A DNA stretch of 64,000 bases from Paenibacillus sambharensis (GCF_003233845.1 NZ_QKRB01000006.1:62001-126000); one strand, 5' to 3'. Positions 52,368 to 63,718 are shown, numbered from the stretch's first letter. Numbers and translations: made by a program. Notes: generated from the letters alone by a model not told the origin.

Positions 52368-53228
52368 ATGGCAAAAGGCATGCGCGAAATCAAGAGCCAA
52401 ATCAAGAGTACGCAGAACACGATGCAGATTACGAAAGCGATGGAAATGGTCGCTGCTGCAAAGCTGCGCCGTGCTCAGGAAGCGGCTCAGGCATCAAGTC
52501 CTTACGCAGATAAGCTGAAAGAGGTTGTTGCGAGTATTGCAGCTGGTACGAAGGGTGTCACACACCCGATGCTGCAAAAGCGTGAAATCAAGAAAACAGG
52601 TTATCTGGTTATTACGTCGGACAGAGGCTTAGCAGGCGGTTATAATGCCAACGTACTTCGTAAGCTGGTTAATACAATCCGTCAGAAGCACAAATCTGCC
52701 GATGAATATGTTCTGTTCGTGATCGGCCGTAAAGGCCGGGATTACTTCCGCCGGCTGAATATGCCGATCATGGAAGAAGTAATCGGTTTGCCTGACTCCC
52801 CAAGCTTCGCAGACATCAAGTCTGTTGCCTATACGGCAGTCAAGCAGTTTGAGGAAGGCACCTATGACGAGCTCTACATCTACTATAATCATTTCGTGAA
52901 TGCAATGACTCAGATCCCGACTGACAAGCGGCTGCTTCCTCTCGAGGAAGTGAGCGGCGGAACGCAGTTGACTAGTTATGAATATGAACCGTCTGCTGAG
53001 CGCGTGCTGAACGTGCTGCTGCCCAAGTATGCAGAGACGCTGATCTACAGTTCTGTACTGAACGGCAAAGCAAGTGAGTTCGGTGCTAGAATGACAGCAA
53101 TGGGCTCCGCTACGAAGAACGCGAAGAAGATGATCTCCGAGCTTACGCTCACGTACAACCGAGCGCGTCAAGCGGCCATTACGCAGGAGATTTCCGAAAT
53201 CGTGGCAGGAGCGAACGCACAAGGCTAA
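52368..53228 (+). CDS. atpG: F1Fo ATP synthase subunit gamma
   Basis: A 286-residue central rotor shaft. N-terminal helix MREIKSQIKSTQNTMQITKAMEMVAAAKLRRAQ and C-terminal ITQEISEIVAGANA are the conserved coiled-coil pair, with VITSDRGLAGGYNANV in the Rossmann-like core. ATG 52368 (MAKGMRE) is preceded by GGCGGGTG; GTG 52359 lies within that site. Confidence 0.96.
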   Translation: MAKGMREIKSQIKSTQNTMQITKAMEMVAAAKLRRAQEAAQASSPYADKLKEVVASIAAGTKGVTHPMLQKREIKKTGYLVITSDRGLAGGYNANVLRKLVNTIRQKHKSADEYVLFVIGRKGRDYFRRLNMPIMEEVIGLPDSPSFADIKSVAYTAVKQFEEGTYDELYIYYNHFVNAMTQIPTDKRLLPLEEVSGGTQLTSYEYEPSAERVLNVLLPKYAETLIYSSVLNGKASEFGARMTAMGSATKNAKKMISELTLTYNRARQAAITQEISEIVAGANAQG

Positions 53229-53288
53229 GCTTCGAAGCTGCAGGGTTCGGGGGTATACCCTGGCAGGGCGGAGGCTTGATTCGGATAA

Positions 53289-54725
<1,437 letters not shown>

Positions 54726-54747
54726 GGCGTAGGACGGGGGTATCCAC

Positions 54748-55155
54748 TTGAGCACTCTATTGCTGGAAATCGTGACACCTGAGCGTAAAGTCTATGCACA
54801 GGAAGTCGATATGGTTGTAGTAAAGGGCGAGGAAGGCCAGCTCGGCATCATGCCGAATCATATTCCGCTTGTTACACCGCTTCAGATTGCACCGGTAATC
54901 GTGAAGAAGGGCAAGCAGGAAGAGATCATCGCTGTGAATGGCGGTTTCGTTGAAGTTCGCAAGGACAAGGTCGTTATATTGGCAGAGAGCGCAGAGCTTC
55001 CTGGCGATATCGACGTTGAGCGTGCTTTGGCAGCCCGTCAGCGTGCGGAGCAGCGTCTTGGCAGCGGCCGTCGGGATGAGATTGACTACCGCCGCGCGGA
55101 ACTTGCACTGCAGCGTGCGATTAACCGTATTGAACTTAGAAATCGGGTAAGGTAA
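54748..55155 (+). CDS. atpC: F1Fo ATP synthase subunit epsilon
   Basis: A 135-residue rotor subunit starting with TTG at 54748 after GACGGGGG. Beta-sandwich marks EIVTPERKVYAQEVDMVVVKGEEGQLGIMPNHIPLVTPL and a C-terminal helical hairpin (ALAARQRAEQRLGSG...ALQRAINRIELRNRVR) are typical. It is the last gene of the atp operon. Confidence 0.95.
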   Translation: MSTLLLEIVTPERKVYAQEVDMVVVKGEEGQLGIMPNHIPLVTPLQIAPVIVKKGKQEEIIAVNGGFVEVRKDKVVILAESAELPGDIDVERALAARQRAEQRLGSGRRDEIDYRRAELALQRAINRIELRNRVR

Positions 55156-55186
55156 GCTTCCTTAACAGGAAGCAAGCGTAATAAAC

Positions 55187-55233
55187 AGAGGTTGCCAGCT
55201 AGCCATTACGGCTGCTAGGCAGCCTCTTTTTTT
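55187..55233 (+). terminator. ATP synthase operon terminator
   Basis: AGAGG-TTGCC... pairs with ...GGCAG-CCTCT around CTAGC/GCTG-containing inner stem, followed by a T run. A small GCTTCC/GGAAGC hairpin lies upstream at 55156-55173. Confidence 0.75.
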
Positions 55234-55292
55234 GTGCGCAATGCAGAATTAGCTCGGCCAGAGAAAGCTCAAGTGGAATATGTAATTTGCAG

Positions 55293-55321
55293 TTGACACC
55301 GATAATGAGAATCGTTATCAT
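55293..55321 (+). promoter_or_regulatory. Promoter with embedded Fur box, siderophore uptake genes
   Basis: TTGACA (55293-55298), 17 bases, TATCAT (55316-55321). Between and over the -10 lies GATAATGAGAATCGTTATC (55301-55319), matching the 19-bp Fur consensus GATAATGATAATCATTATC at 17 positions. Iron-replete Fur would block this promoter. Confidence 0.8.
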
Positions 55322-55380
55322 GATAAGGGTGTGATATAAAATACATAACCATGATTATTTATAACAGGGGGCTGGGATCA

Positions 55381-56439
55381 ATGTATATACGGAAACAAAC
55401 CTGGAGTATTGGACTTATTGTAATGATGCTTGTACTGGCAGCATGTGGTGGTAATAATGCCGTTAATAACGGAACGCCAAACAGCGGCAATGCTGGTAAT
55501 GCGGGCGGACAAAATGAAGCTGTCCAGGAACCGGTGGAGAACAACACACAGGCAGGAAAAGAAGGACCCATTACAATCAATACGGTTAAAGGTGAAGTTA
55601 AACTGGATAAGCCGGCAGAACGGGTTGTTTCCCTGGAGTGGACCTACACAGAGGATCTGCTTGCGGTAGGTGTTCAGCCTGTCGGTCATGCAGACATTGA
55701 AGGCTATAAGAACTGGTACGATATCCCTCAAGAATTGTCTGCTGACGTTACCGATGTCGGAACAAGACAGGAGCCGAACCTGGAGCTGATCACAAGCCTT
55801 GCGCCCGACCTGATCATTGTTCCGGATTTCCGCTCTGCAGCCAATTACGAACAGCTGGCGGCAATCGCGCCGACAATCGTATTTGGCCCTTATCCGGCAG
55901 AGGATGCCGGTTACGATCAATATGGCGAGATGGAGAGCACCTTCCGTGAAATCGCCAAGGCTGTAGGCAAGGAAGCAGAAGCAGAAGAGGTTCTGGCGAG
56001 CATGCATGAATCCTTCGCAGCTGCCGCAGACAAGATCAAGGCTGCTGGCAAAGAGGGGCACAAGGTTGTGCTGACCCAAGCTTGGAGTACTAATAATGTA
56101 CCGGAGTTCCGGCTGTTTACAGATAACTCCCTCGCTGCTCAAATCCTTGAGAAGATCGGGCTTGAGAATGCATGGGAGAGTGACAAGTTCGAGGTGTACG
56201 GCTTCTCGACCAACTCTGTAGAAGCATTGTCCAAGATTGAGGATGCCAGCCTGCTTCATATGGTACAGGATGAGGATAATATATTCGAAAATCAGCTGAA
56301 GGACAATGCCGTCTGGAATGCATACCCCTTTGTAAAAGAAGGCCGTGTGTATGCGCTGGGCGGTGACACTTGGCCGTTTGGCGGACCGCTGGCAGCTGAA
56401 GTGTTTGCAACGAAGACGGCTGATCTGCTGAGTCAATGA
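55381..56439 (+). CDS. Iron-siderophore ABC transporter substrate-binding lipoprotein
   Basis: A 352-residue lipoprotein of the FecB/FhuD/BtuF type. Lipobox LAAC with Cys near residue 22, then an Asn/Gly-rich spacer. The periplasmic-binding fold shows AERVVSLEWTYTEDLLAVGV, LELITSLAPDLIIVPDF and KIEDASLLHMVQDED. It captures ferric siderophores at the outer face of the membrane. ATG 55381 follows CAGGGGG; the earlier 55351 start has no site. It overlaps the permease gene by four bases (ATGA) and is under a Fur box. Confidence 0.92.
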   Translation: MYIRKQTWSIGLIVMMLVLAACGGNNAVNNGTPNSGNAGNAGGQNEAVQEPVENNTQAGKEGPITINTVKGEVKLDKPAERVVSLEWTYTEDLLAVGVQPVGHADIEGYKNWYDIPQELSADVTDVGTRQEPNLELITSLAPDLIIVPDFRSAANYEQLAAIAPTIVFGPYPAEDAGYDQYGEMESTFREIAKAVGKEAEAEEVLASMHESFAAAADKIKAAGKEGHKVVLTQAWSTNNVPEFRLFTDNSLAAQILEKIGLENAWESDKFEVYGFSTNSVEALSKIEDASLLHMVQDEDNIFENQLKDNAVWNAYPFVKEGRVYALGGDTWPFGGPLAAEVFATKTADLLSQ

Positions 56440-58541
56440 AGTTTATGAAGAATCTGCATATCCTGCATACCGGGCAGCCTCGCATTCAAGGAGCAACGGT
56501 TAAGGGAAGACCAGCTGCTGGCTGGATCATGGGGATTAGCGGGATCGTGCTGCTTGCACTGGTCTCGCTCCTTCACATTATGCAGGGTGAAGCTGGACTG
56601 ACAGCGGAGAGGGTGCTGCAGGCTATCCTTAAGCCGGCAGGAGAGACTGCGGATCATATTGTCTGGACCGCCAGGCTGCCACGCACAGCAATCGGTTTCC
56701 TGGCCGGCGGTTCGTTGGCCGTTGCAGGAATTCTGCTGCAGGCACTGACACGCAATCCGCTCGCCTCCGCCAGTACATTCGGCATTAACGCCGGCGCTTA
56801 CTTCGCTTTGGTCGCAGCGTCGGTTGCGGCACCGGCTTTGGCATCATCCCTATCGCTTCCCCTGGCTCTGCTGGGGGGAGGCGGTGCAGGGCTGTTTGCC
56901 TATCTGCTCGCAGGAGGCTCACGGTCGACACCGGTGCGGATGGCGCTGTCCGGCATGATTGTGTCGTTAACGCTGGCAGCGGTTACGAGCGCCTTGCTGC
57001 TCCTTTTTGAGAATGAAACAAAAGGTTTATATCTATGGGGTTCCGGTTCTCTGGTACAGCTGGACTGGAGCGGCTTCCTGTATGCATGGCCCTGGATTAT
57101 AGGGGGAACAGCTGCAGCCTGTTTCATGGCGAAGAATCTGGATGCAATGGCGCTCGGAGATGAGATGGCTCAGTCGCTTGGCCAGCATGTAGCGCGGGTG
57201 CGGACTGCTGGACTGCTGCTGGCTGTGCTTCTGGCAGCCATAACGGTGAGTGTAGTAGGACCGATTGGCTTCATTGGTCTCATCGCACCCCATCTGCTGC
57301 GGATGCTTGGCATAGTCAGGCACCGTCTGCTGATCCCAACAGCCTTCCTGTGGGGGGCGGTCATAGTGCTGGGAGCAGATATGTTTGCCATGATGTTCCG
57401 GTCTTCAATCGGACAGCTGCCTGTTGGAGCCGTTACAGCTCTAATTGGAGCGCCTTGGCTGATCTGGCTTGCCGGCAGGGTTGCCAGAGGCAAGGGATCT
57501 GACGTGCCCAAATCATCGCCGCAGAGCATCGGGACTCACCTAAGACAGGTACCCTACTTGGGGTGGCTGATCGGATTGGCAGCAGTGCTGGTGGTCTTGA
57601 TTATCGTGGGGCAGGCTTTTGGCGGAATCCGCCTCCCTGTACAGGAAGTTGTGTCTGCGCTGTTTGGCAGCGGAAGCAGTGAGATGAGCAGCAATCTGGT
57701 TATGAAGCTCAGGCTGCCAAGGACACTTATAGCGGCTCTCGCTGGGGCAGCCTTGGCTCTGAGCGGTCTGCTGCTGCAAAGTGTGGTGCGGAATCCGCTT
57801 GCTGACCCCTCGATTATAGGGGTGACACAAGGAGCGGGGGTAGGAGTTCTTACTCTGCTCGTTTTCTATCCGGGTCTTGGGGGATATTACCTGTCAGCGG
57901 CAGCCTGCGCTGGAGCCGTTCTTACGGCGGCGCTGGTCTATGTACTGTCAGTCCGTTCGGGACTGCAGCCGGCGGTGCTGGCGCTGATTGGGATGGCCGT
58001 GTCTGCCATGGGAGCGGCGATCATTAATATTCTTGTCATTAAGTCAGGCATGAGCGCGGCGGCGGGGCTAGCCTGGCTGGCGGGGAGCACCTATGCCAAG
58101 GGCTGGCCGCAGCTTCCCCAGCTTGGGGTGGCACTTCTGATCCTCGTTCCGCTCGCCATATGGCAGGCCAAGCGTATGGATATGATTCAATTTACCGATG
58201 AATCGTCCACAGGGCTCGGTGTGCTGCCGGCCCGTTCAAGGCTGACGATCGGTATTTTGGGCGTACTGCTGGCTGCAGCGGCGGTAGCTACTGTCGGAAC
58301 AGTGGGCTTCATCGGCTTGATTGCGCCGCATGCCGTGCGGCTGATGGCCGGTCCTACCCACCGCAAGCTGGTACCGCTAACGCTGTTGTTTGGTGCCCTG
58401 CTGCTGGTACTGGCAGACCTTGTTGGCAGATCCGTGCTTGCGCCGGTAGAGATCCCGTCAGGTCTGGTAGCGGCACTGCTGGGTGCGCCTTACTTTGTGT
58501 GGCTGATGTATGCGAGCAGCCGCTCAATGAGACGGTCGTAA
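56436..58541 (+). CDS. Fused double FecCD permease for iron-siderophore uptake
   Basis: A 701-residue protein made of two FecCD permease units in tandem, each with about ten helices, like E. coli FhuB. Unit 1 (about 30-345) has RLPRTAIGFLAGGSLAVAGILLQALTRNPLASASTFGINAGA and PIGFIGLIAPHLLRMLG; unit 2 (about 365-700) has RLPRTLIAALAGAALALSGLLLQSVVRNPLADPSIIGVTQGAG and TVGFIGLIAPHAVRLMAGP. The GLIAPH loops contact the ATPase. No ATPase gene follows, so a shared subunit encoded elsewhere is needed (YusV/FhuC type). Translation is coupled to the binding protein. Confidence 0.92.
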   Translation: MKFMKNLHILHTGQPRIQGATVKGRPAAGWIMGISGIVLLALVSLLHIMQGEAGLTAERVLQAILKPAGETADHIVWTARLPRTAIGFLAGGSLAVAGILLQALTRNPLASASTFGINAGAYFALVAASVAAPALASSLSLPLALLGGGGAGLFAYLLAGGSRSTPVRMALSGMIVSLTLAAVTSALLLLFENETKGLYLWGSGSLVQLDWSGFLYAWPWIIGGTAAACFMAKNLDAMALGDEMAQSLGQHVARVRTAGLLLAVLLAAITVSVVGPIGFIGLIAPHLLRMLGIVRHRLLIPTAFLWGAVIVLGADMFAMMFRSSIGQLPVGAVTALIGAPWLIWLAGRVARGKGSDVPKSSPQSIGTHLRQVPYLGWLIGLAAVLVVLIIVGQAFGGIRLPVQEVVSALFGSGSSEMSSNLVMKLRLPRTLIAALAGAALALSGLLLQSVVRNPLADPSIIGVTQGAGVGVLTLLVFYPGLGGYYLSAAACAGAVLTAALVYVLSVRSGLQPAVLALIGMAVSAMGAAIINILVIKSGMSAAAGLAWLAGSTYAKGWPQLPQLGVALLILVPLAIWQAKRMDMIQFTDESSTGLGVLPARSRLTIGILGVLLAAAAVATVGTVGFIGLIAPHAVRLMAGPTHRKLVPLTLLFGALLLVLADLVGRSVLAPVEIPSGLVAALLGAPYFVWLMYASSRSMRRS

Positions 58542-58573
58542 GGAGCTCAATAGTTAAAGTATGGGTTGTTTAG

Positions 58574-58610
58574 AAAGCACAGACCTTATCACCAAGGGCT
58601 GTGCTTTTTT
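58574..58610 (+). terminator. Terminator of the siderophore uptake operon
   Basis: AAAGCACAGACCTT pairs with AAGGGCTGTGCTTT around ATCACC (one mismatch), followed by a T run. The remaining 170 bases to the next gene are A+T-rich; TACAAT near 58741 may be a -10. Confidence 0.8.
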
Positions 58611-58786
58611 GTGATGAACGTGATGCCGTAATATCTGTGCCAAAAGTCATATTAGTTCACGTGGATGCGAGTGGAAAGTTACTACAAATAAAAAAACCAC
58701 AAAAAACAAACAATTATACCTAATTTTCGACTGGTTATGTTACAATACCTTACATAATTAATAGTTCGTAAGTAGGGGGTGGCGTC

Positions 58787-61006
58787 ATGTTTGGGTGGAT
58801 TGGCTGGCGTAAGGGAATGGGGCTATGGTTGTCTTATAAGCTGAATGCAGGGCTGAGGACTGATGTGGAGGAGATCTTTGAAGGAATTGCGGAGACGCGC
58901 CGTGATTTGTTAATGGATTGGTCGCATGAATGCTGGTCGCATATGGACAGGCTCAAGGAGAAGCTGCTGGAAGCCCGAGGCTGCAGCGAAACCTCCGGCT
59001 TCGGCGTTCAGCCGCAGCTCATCAGACCTATTCTGGAGCATGCATACGGGCGGGCAGCGGATTTTACAGAATTGTTCGTCCTCTCAGCTGAAGGTGAGGT
59101 GATTGCCTCGACCTCGCTATCGCATGAACGAGCCTTATACAACCAAGACAGTATACTGAATCCGGCGCTTGCTTGGTGCAGGAAGGATGCTGGCAAGAGG
59201 CTGTTATACGGACCCTATGCCGACCCGGTAACGCGTACATTGGGACCGCGCTCCTCCCCCTTCCATGATGAAATGACGCTGCTGTTTATCGAGCCGTTAA
59301 CGGATGGGGGCGTGTGGCAGGGAGCTGTCTGCGGAAGGGTGCCCAACGATGTCATTGGAGATCTGATTCAGCGGGAGTCAGGCCATGTGTACCCCGATTC
59401 GGGCGATAACTATATCTTTATGGCGCAGCCGGGACTGGACCGCCAGATTAAACCGGGAACAGCGTTGTCCCGCAGCCGGTTTGAAGACCGGACCTTTACG
59501 CATGGCGAGAACCTCAAGGATGGGGTCTCGACGGATTGGGGAACGGTCTCGGTGAAGGAGCACACAGAACTGGAGCTTGTATTCACCGACCCGGCAACAG
59601 GCGAGCTGCACCCCGGAGTGGCCAATACGATCCGCAATGGCAGCAACCTCTTCATCCAGTTCCCGGGGTATTCGGATTATCGCCATATTCCTGTCATCGG
59701 TAAAGGCGTGACCTTCCAGCTTCCACACTGCCCGGATCGATGGGGGATGATGTGCGAGGGAGACCTGGAAGAAGTATACCGAATCAGACGCCTTAGCTGG
59801 CAGCTGCTTCGCATGCAGATGGTTGCCTTCCTGCTGCTGTCCGTACTTTCAGGGCTGCTGGTCTATGCGGTGGCAGCGGGGGCCTCGGCATTCGTTACAG
59901 CCTTGGCGGCAGTATGCTTTAACCTGTTGTTCGGCGCAGCCGCCATCTATGCCATACAGGTCAGGTATGCCCGGCCTGCCGGTGAACGGCTGAACAGCCT
60001 GCAGCGTTTTATCCGCATCAATGCAGAAGGCAAAGGGGATTTGACGAAGCGTCTGGATACGAGTGTATTCAGCAATGATGAGACCCGGGAGATTGCCAAG
60101 TGGATTAACAATATGATTGATTCCCTCGAAGGCATTATGAAGAAGGTGAAGCTGGCCTCGGAGGAGGTGCTGACCAGTCAGCGCCAGCTTGGTACAACGA
60201 CGGCGGAGACGGCCGAGTCGACAGAGCGTGTGGGAGCCACGGTTCACGAGATGATCAGCAGCATCCGGCAGCAGCTGGAGGATATTGATGTGGCGCGTTC
60301 TGTCTCCGATCAGATGAGATCCACCCTCCGTGAGCTGGAGCAGCAGGCCGCAGGCCAAATTGCGGTTGCCCAAGGCGAGGTGGAGCGTATTGGGGAGAAG
60401 ATGGTACATATTACTGGCAAGGTTGAACAGACGAACGGAACGATTCGCGAATTTATGGAGACGGCGGACGAAATCCGCAATGTCATGCAGGTAATAGAAG
60501 AGATATCCGCCCAGACTCATCTGCTTGCCCTGAATGCTTCAATCGAAGCTGCCCGGGTAGGCGAGCATGGCAGAGGGTTCGCGGTAGTAGCTTCAGAGAT
60601 TCGCAAGCTGGCCGACCTGACGAAAGAGTCCACAGATCAAGTCCAGGATATTGTGGCGCAAATTGAGAACAACGCGGCGCGGGCATCCGAATCAATGAAC
60701 GAGGGTTCACGGGCGGTGGAAGAGGGCGGCAAGCTGGTCCAGGCAGCGGCAGAGACCCTGCATGCGGCGAAGCTTGAGGATTCGGCCAAAACACAGCTGG
60801 TGGATGAGGTAGTAGAGCTGATGGGGAAGATAGCAGCGGTCAGCATGCAGAACAGAGCCGCTTCAAGAGAGGTGGAGGACAGGGTCGAGGAGCTGGTTGG
60901 CAGTATAACGCAGGTCAGATATACCTCTGCTCATGTGGAAGGGATCACGAGATTTTTGCAGCAGCTTGTCGGCCAATTTCAATTAACGGAAGATCGCAGA
61001 GGATAG
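58787..61006 (+). CDS. Methyl-accepting chemotaxis protein with N-terminal cytoplasmic sensor
   Basis: A 739-residue chemoreceptor of atypical topology. It has no N-terminal membrane anchor: residues 1 to about 345 are a soluble sensor with [97 protein letters not shown] and [18 protein letters not shown]. Two adjacent membrane helices follow ([18 protein letters not shown] and [20 protein letters not shown], about 350-400), then HAMP and the signalling hairpin with tip [21 protein letters not shown]. The sensor looks like one known from proteobacterial receptors. It is single-gene, with ATG after GTAGGGGG. Confidence 0.9.
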   Translation: MFGWIGWRKGMGLWLSYKLNAGLRTDVEEIFEGIAETRRDLLMDWSHECWSHMDRLKEKLLEARGCSETSGFGVQPQLIRPILEHAYGRAADFTELFVLSAEGEVIASTSLSHERALYNQDSILNPALAWCRKDAGKRLLYGPYADPVTRTLGPRSSPFHDEMTLLFIEPLTDGGVWQGAVCGRVPNDVIGDLIQRESGHVYPDSGDNYIFMAQPGLDRQIKPGTALSRSRFEDRTFTHGENLKDGVSTDWGTVSVKEHTELELVFTDPATGELHPGVANTIRNGSNLFIQFPGYSDYRHIPVIGKGVTFQLPHCPDRWGMMCEGDLEEVYRIRRLSWQLLRMQMVAFLLLSVLSGLLVYAVAAGASAFVTALAAVCFNLLFGAAAIYAIQVRYARPAGERLNSLQRFIRINAEGKGDLTKRLDTSVFSNDETREIAKWINNMIDSLEGIMKKVKLASEEVLTSQRQLGTTTAETAESTERVGATVHEMISSIRQQLEDIDVARSVSDQMRSTLRELEQQAAGQIAVAQGEVERIGEKMVHITGKVEQTNGTIREFMETADEIRNVMQVIEEISAQTHLLALNASIEAARVGEHGRGFAVVASEIRKLADLTKESTDQVQDIVAQIENNAARASESMNEGSRAVEEGGKLVQAAAETLHAAKLEDSAKTQLVDEVVELMGKIAAVSMQNRAASREVEDRVEELVGSITQVRYTSAHVEGITRFLQQLVGQFQLTEDRRG

Positions 61007-61041
61007 AGGAATAACAGCCGCTGTGACTGGTTGCGGAAGAC

Positions 61042-61062
61042 CCCGGAATTTCCGGGCTTATT
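61042..61062 (+). terminator. Short palindromic hairpin after the chemoreceptor gene
   Basis: CCCGGAA, T, TTCCGGG then CTTATT. It may be a weak terminator. The rest of 61007-61184 shows nothing else that I recognise. Confidence 0.35.
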
Positions 61063-61184
61063 GCACGGACCCCGCTTCCCTCTGTTTGGCCCGTAAACCC
61101 CGAGGGTAAATACAGTTCAGCAGGGCAGACTAGTCCTGATGCAGGACAAGCAAATCCTATTGGAACGGAAAGGGGTTTTAGAAG

Positions 61185-61649
61185 ATGGCTAAGAAGGAAT
61201 CTACCGCAACCAAGGTAAACATCGGCAAAGAGCTGAACAAACAGGTGGCAAACGGCAACGTGCTGTACGTCAAGCTGCATAACTATCACTGGTATGTCAA
61301 AGGGCCAAACTTCTTCACGCTGCACGTGAAGTTCGAGGAACTCTATAATGAAGTCACACTGATGATGGACGAAATCGCGGAGCGCATGCTGGCGATCGGT
61401 GAGAAGCCTTCGGCGACGATGAAGGAGTACATGCAGCTGGCTACAATCAAGGAAGCCCAGGGCGGAGAAGATCCGACCGAAATGGTCCAGAACATTGCCG
61501 ACGACTACCGCGCGATGGTCAAAGACTTCCTGGAGCTCGCTGAGGCGGCTGAAGAGGAAGACGATATGCCGACATCGGATATGCTGATCGGTATGGTTGA
61601 GAAGCTGCAGAAGCATATCTGGATGCTGGATTCCTACGCGGGAAAATAA
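61185..61649 (+). CDS. dps: Dps-family ferritin-like DNA-protecting protein
   Basis: A 154-residue four-helix protein. Ferroxidase ligands at the subunit interface are visible in KLHNYHWYVKGPNFFTLHVKFEELYNEV (two His and Glu) and MMDEIAERMLAIGEKP. The C terminus EKLQKHIWMLDSYAGK is typical. It oxidises and stores iron with peroxide and protects DNA. The ATG follows AAAGGGG. Placed between iron-related genes; no PerR or Fur box was recognised in front. Confidence 0.93.
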   Translation: MAKKESTATKVNIGKELNKQVANGNVLYVKLHNYHWYVKGPNFFTLHVKFEELYNEVTLMMDEIAERMLAIGEKPSATMKEYMQLATIKEAQGGEDPTEMVQNIADDYRAMVKDFLELAEAAEEEDDMPTSDMLIGMVEKLQKHIWMLDSYAGK

Positions 61650-61723
61650 GATAGGGACCGCAGGCCGCTGCTGGAAGCCAGCCCCAGTGGTGGTACAGAG
61701 CGGAACCCGGACAAGCCTGCTCC

Positions 61724-61755
61724 GACGGGGATTAGCCCCGAAGGAGCGGCTTTTT
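61724..61755 (+). terminator. Terminator after dps
   Basis: AGCC, GCTCC and GGGG pair with CCCC, GGAGC and GGCT with small internal loops, followed by five T residues. Confidence 0.7.
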
Positions 61756-61837
61756 CTGTTTATACATAGATATCCATGCGGACTACGGCTTATCTTGCCG
61801 GCCGTTCTGCAGTAAGCGCGCAAGAAGGCTGCGGGAC

Positions 61838-61884
61838 TTGACAGGCGGGGATGTACTCCTTATGATTAGTGAGAATTGTTATCA
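61838..61884 (+). promoter_or_regulatory. Promoter with Fur-type box, ABC exporter gene
   Basis: TTGACA (61838-61843), 17 bases, TATGAT (61861-61866). Directly after lies TGAGAATTGTTATCA (61870-61884), matching the 7-1-7 Fur motif TGATAAT-N-ATTATCA at 13 of 15 positions, over the expected start site. Confidence 0.65.
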
Positions 61885-61908
61885 GTTAGATGTCCGGGAG
61901 GTCGAACG

Positions 61909-63636
61909 ATGATCCGTCGTTTTATGGGGTATTACCGGCCGCACAGGCGGCTTTTTATGATTGATTTCGGCTGCGCCGTGGTGGTCGCGCTGCTGGAGCT
62001 GGCTTTTCCGCTGGCTGTATCCTGGGTGATCGATGAGCTGCTGCCGAAGAATCAGTGGGGCGAGATTGCGACGGCTGGTGTCGTTTTGCTTGCTGTGTAT
62101 CTGCTGAGCATGGCGCTGCACTTTGTGGTGAGCTACTGGGGCCACAAGCTCGGCATCAATATTGAGACTGACATGCGGCAGCAGGCGTTCAATCATGTGC
62201 AGAAGCAGTCGTTCCGTTACTTCGATAATACGAAGACCGGACATCTGATGTCGCGGATCACCAACGACCTGTTCGAGATCGGCGAGATGGCGCATCATGG
62301 GCCGGAGGATCTGTTCATTGCATTGATGACCTTCGTCGGTGCGTTTGGCATTATGTGGACAGTGAACTGGGAGCTGGCGCTGATTACCTTCACGGTGGTT
62401 CCGGTTATTGCCTGGCTGATTGCTTATTTCAATGTGAAGCTGCACAAGGCGGCCACCCAGATGTTCAGGAGCATCGCCGATGTGAACGCGCGGGTGGAGG
62501 ACAGCATTTCGGGTATCCGTGTTGTAAAATCGTTCGGCAACGAAGCGTTCGAAATCAACCGTTTCCGTGAAAATAACGCAAAATTCCGCCAGGCAAAGCT
62601 GAGCTCCTATCTGGCGATCTCGTTCAGCTCATCCGGCATGTACATGCTGACCCGGCTAATCTCGGTCATTGTGCTGGTCTGCGGCGCGTGGTTCGCCTTC
62701 AACGACAGGCTGAGCTACGGCGAATTGGTGGGCTTCCTGCTCTATGTCAACATCTTCCTGAAGCCGATCGAGAAGATCAATGCGCTGATGGAATCCTATC
62801 CGAAGGGGATGGCCGGCTTCAAGCGATTTTGTGAGCTGATGGATACGGAACCGGATGTGAAGGATAAGCCGAAGGCAGTGGAGGTGCAGCATCTGCGGGG
62901 GGACATTGAGTTCAGCGGGGTTACCTTTGGCTATGAGCCGGGGCTGCCTGTACTGCAGGATGTAGACCTTCAGGTACGAGCAGGCGAGACGATTGCGCTC
63001 GTGGGGCCTTCAGGTGCGGGCAAGTCAACCATCTGCAGCCTGATTCCCCGCTTCTATGATGTGGACAATGGTGAAATCCGGATCGACGGCATCGATATCC
63101 GTGAGATGTCCCAGCAGTCGCTTCGCTCTCATATCGGCATTGTGCAGCAGGATGTCTTCCTCTTCAGCGGAACCATCCGAGAGAACATTGCCTATGGAAG
63201 GCTGGACGCAGATGATGAAGCGGTTTGGGACGCGGCACGCCGCGCCCATCTGGAGAGCATGATAGCGGGTCTGCCTCAAGGGATGGATACGATTATTGGT
63301 GAACGCGGCCTGAAGCTATCGGGCGGACAGCGGCAGCGTCTCGCGATTGCCCGCATGTTCCTGAAGAATCCGCCGATTCTTATTCTTGATGAGGCAACTT
63401 CGGCGCTCGATACCGAGACGGAGAAGGTGATTCAGCAGGCGCTAGATGAGCTGGCCGTTAACCGGACCACGCTGATTATTGCCCACCGTCTTGCTACCAT
63501 TCGCGGTGCAGACCGGATTGTGGTTGTGACCGAGGAAGGCGTAGCCGAGCAGGGCACGCATGAGGAGCTGCTGGATCGCGGGGGCGTCTATTCCAGACTG
63601 CATCGGGCGCAGTTCGGTGAAGCACTGACGGTATAA
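61909..63636 (+). CDS. ABC exporter, fused permease and ATPase
   Basis: A 575-residue half-transporter of the MsbA/type IV exporter fold. Six membrane helices (about residues 18-295) are followed by an ATPase with Walker A GPSGAGKST, Q-loop IGIVQQDVFLFSGTIRENIA, signature KLSGGQRQRLAIARMF, Walker B ILILDEATSALD and H-loop IIAHRLAT. It works as a homodimer or with a partner not encoded here. ATG 61909 follows GGGAGGT. A Fur-type box at the promoter suggests a role tied to iron, such as siderophore or haem-related export or metal efflux; the substrate is unknown. Confidence 0.93.
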   Translation: MIRRFMGYYRPHRRLFMIDFGCAVVVALLELAFPLAVSWVIDELLPKNQWGEIATAGVVLLAVYLLSMALHFVVSYWGHKLGINIETDMRQQAFNHVQKQSFRYFDNTKTGHLMSRITNDLFEIGEMAHHGPEDLFIALMTFVGAFGIMWTVNWELALITFTVVPVIAWLIAYFNVKLHKAATQMFRSIADVNARVEDSISGIRVVKSFGNEAFEINRFRENNAKFRQAKLSSYLAISFSSSGMYMLTRLISVIVLVCGAWFAFNDRLSYGELVGFLLYVNIFLKPIEKINALMESYPKGMAGFKRFCELMDTEPDVKDKPKAVEVQHLRGDIEFSGVTFGYEPGLPVLQDVDLQVRAGETIALVGPSGAGKSTICSLIPRFYDVDNGEIRIDGIDIREMSQQSLRSHIGIVQQDVFLFSGTIRENIAYGRLDADDEAVWDAARRAHLESMIAGLPQGMDTIIGERGLKLSGGQRQRLAIARMFLKNPPILILDEATSALDTETEKVIQQALDELAVNRTTLIIAHRLATIRGADRIVVVTEEGVAEQGTHEELLDRGGVYSRLHRAQFGEALTV

Positions 63637-63718
63637 TAACGCTTTGCAGCGCAGAACTGCATAATACTATAGGAATTAGAAATGCAGCATATCCTTTAAC
63701 AAGCAGGCATAACAGTTT

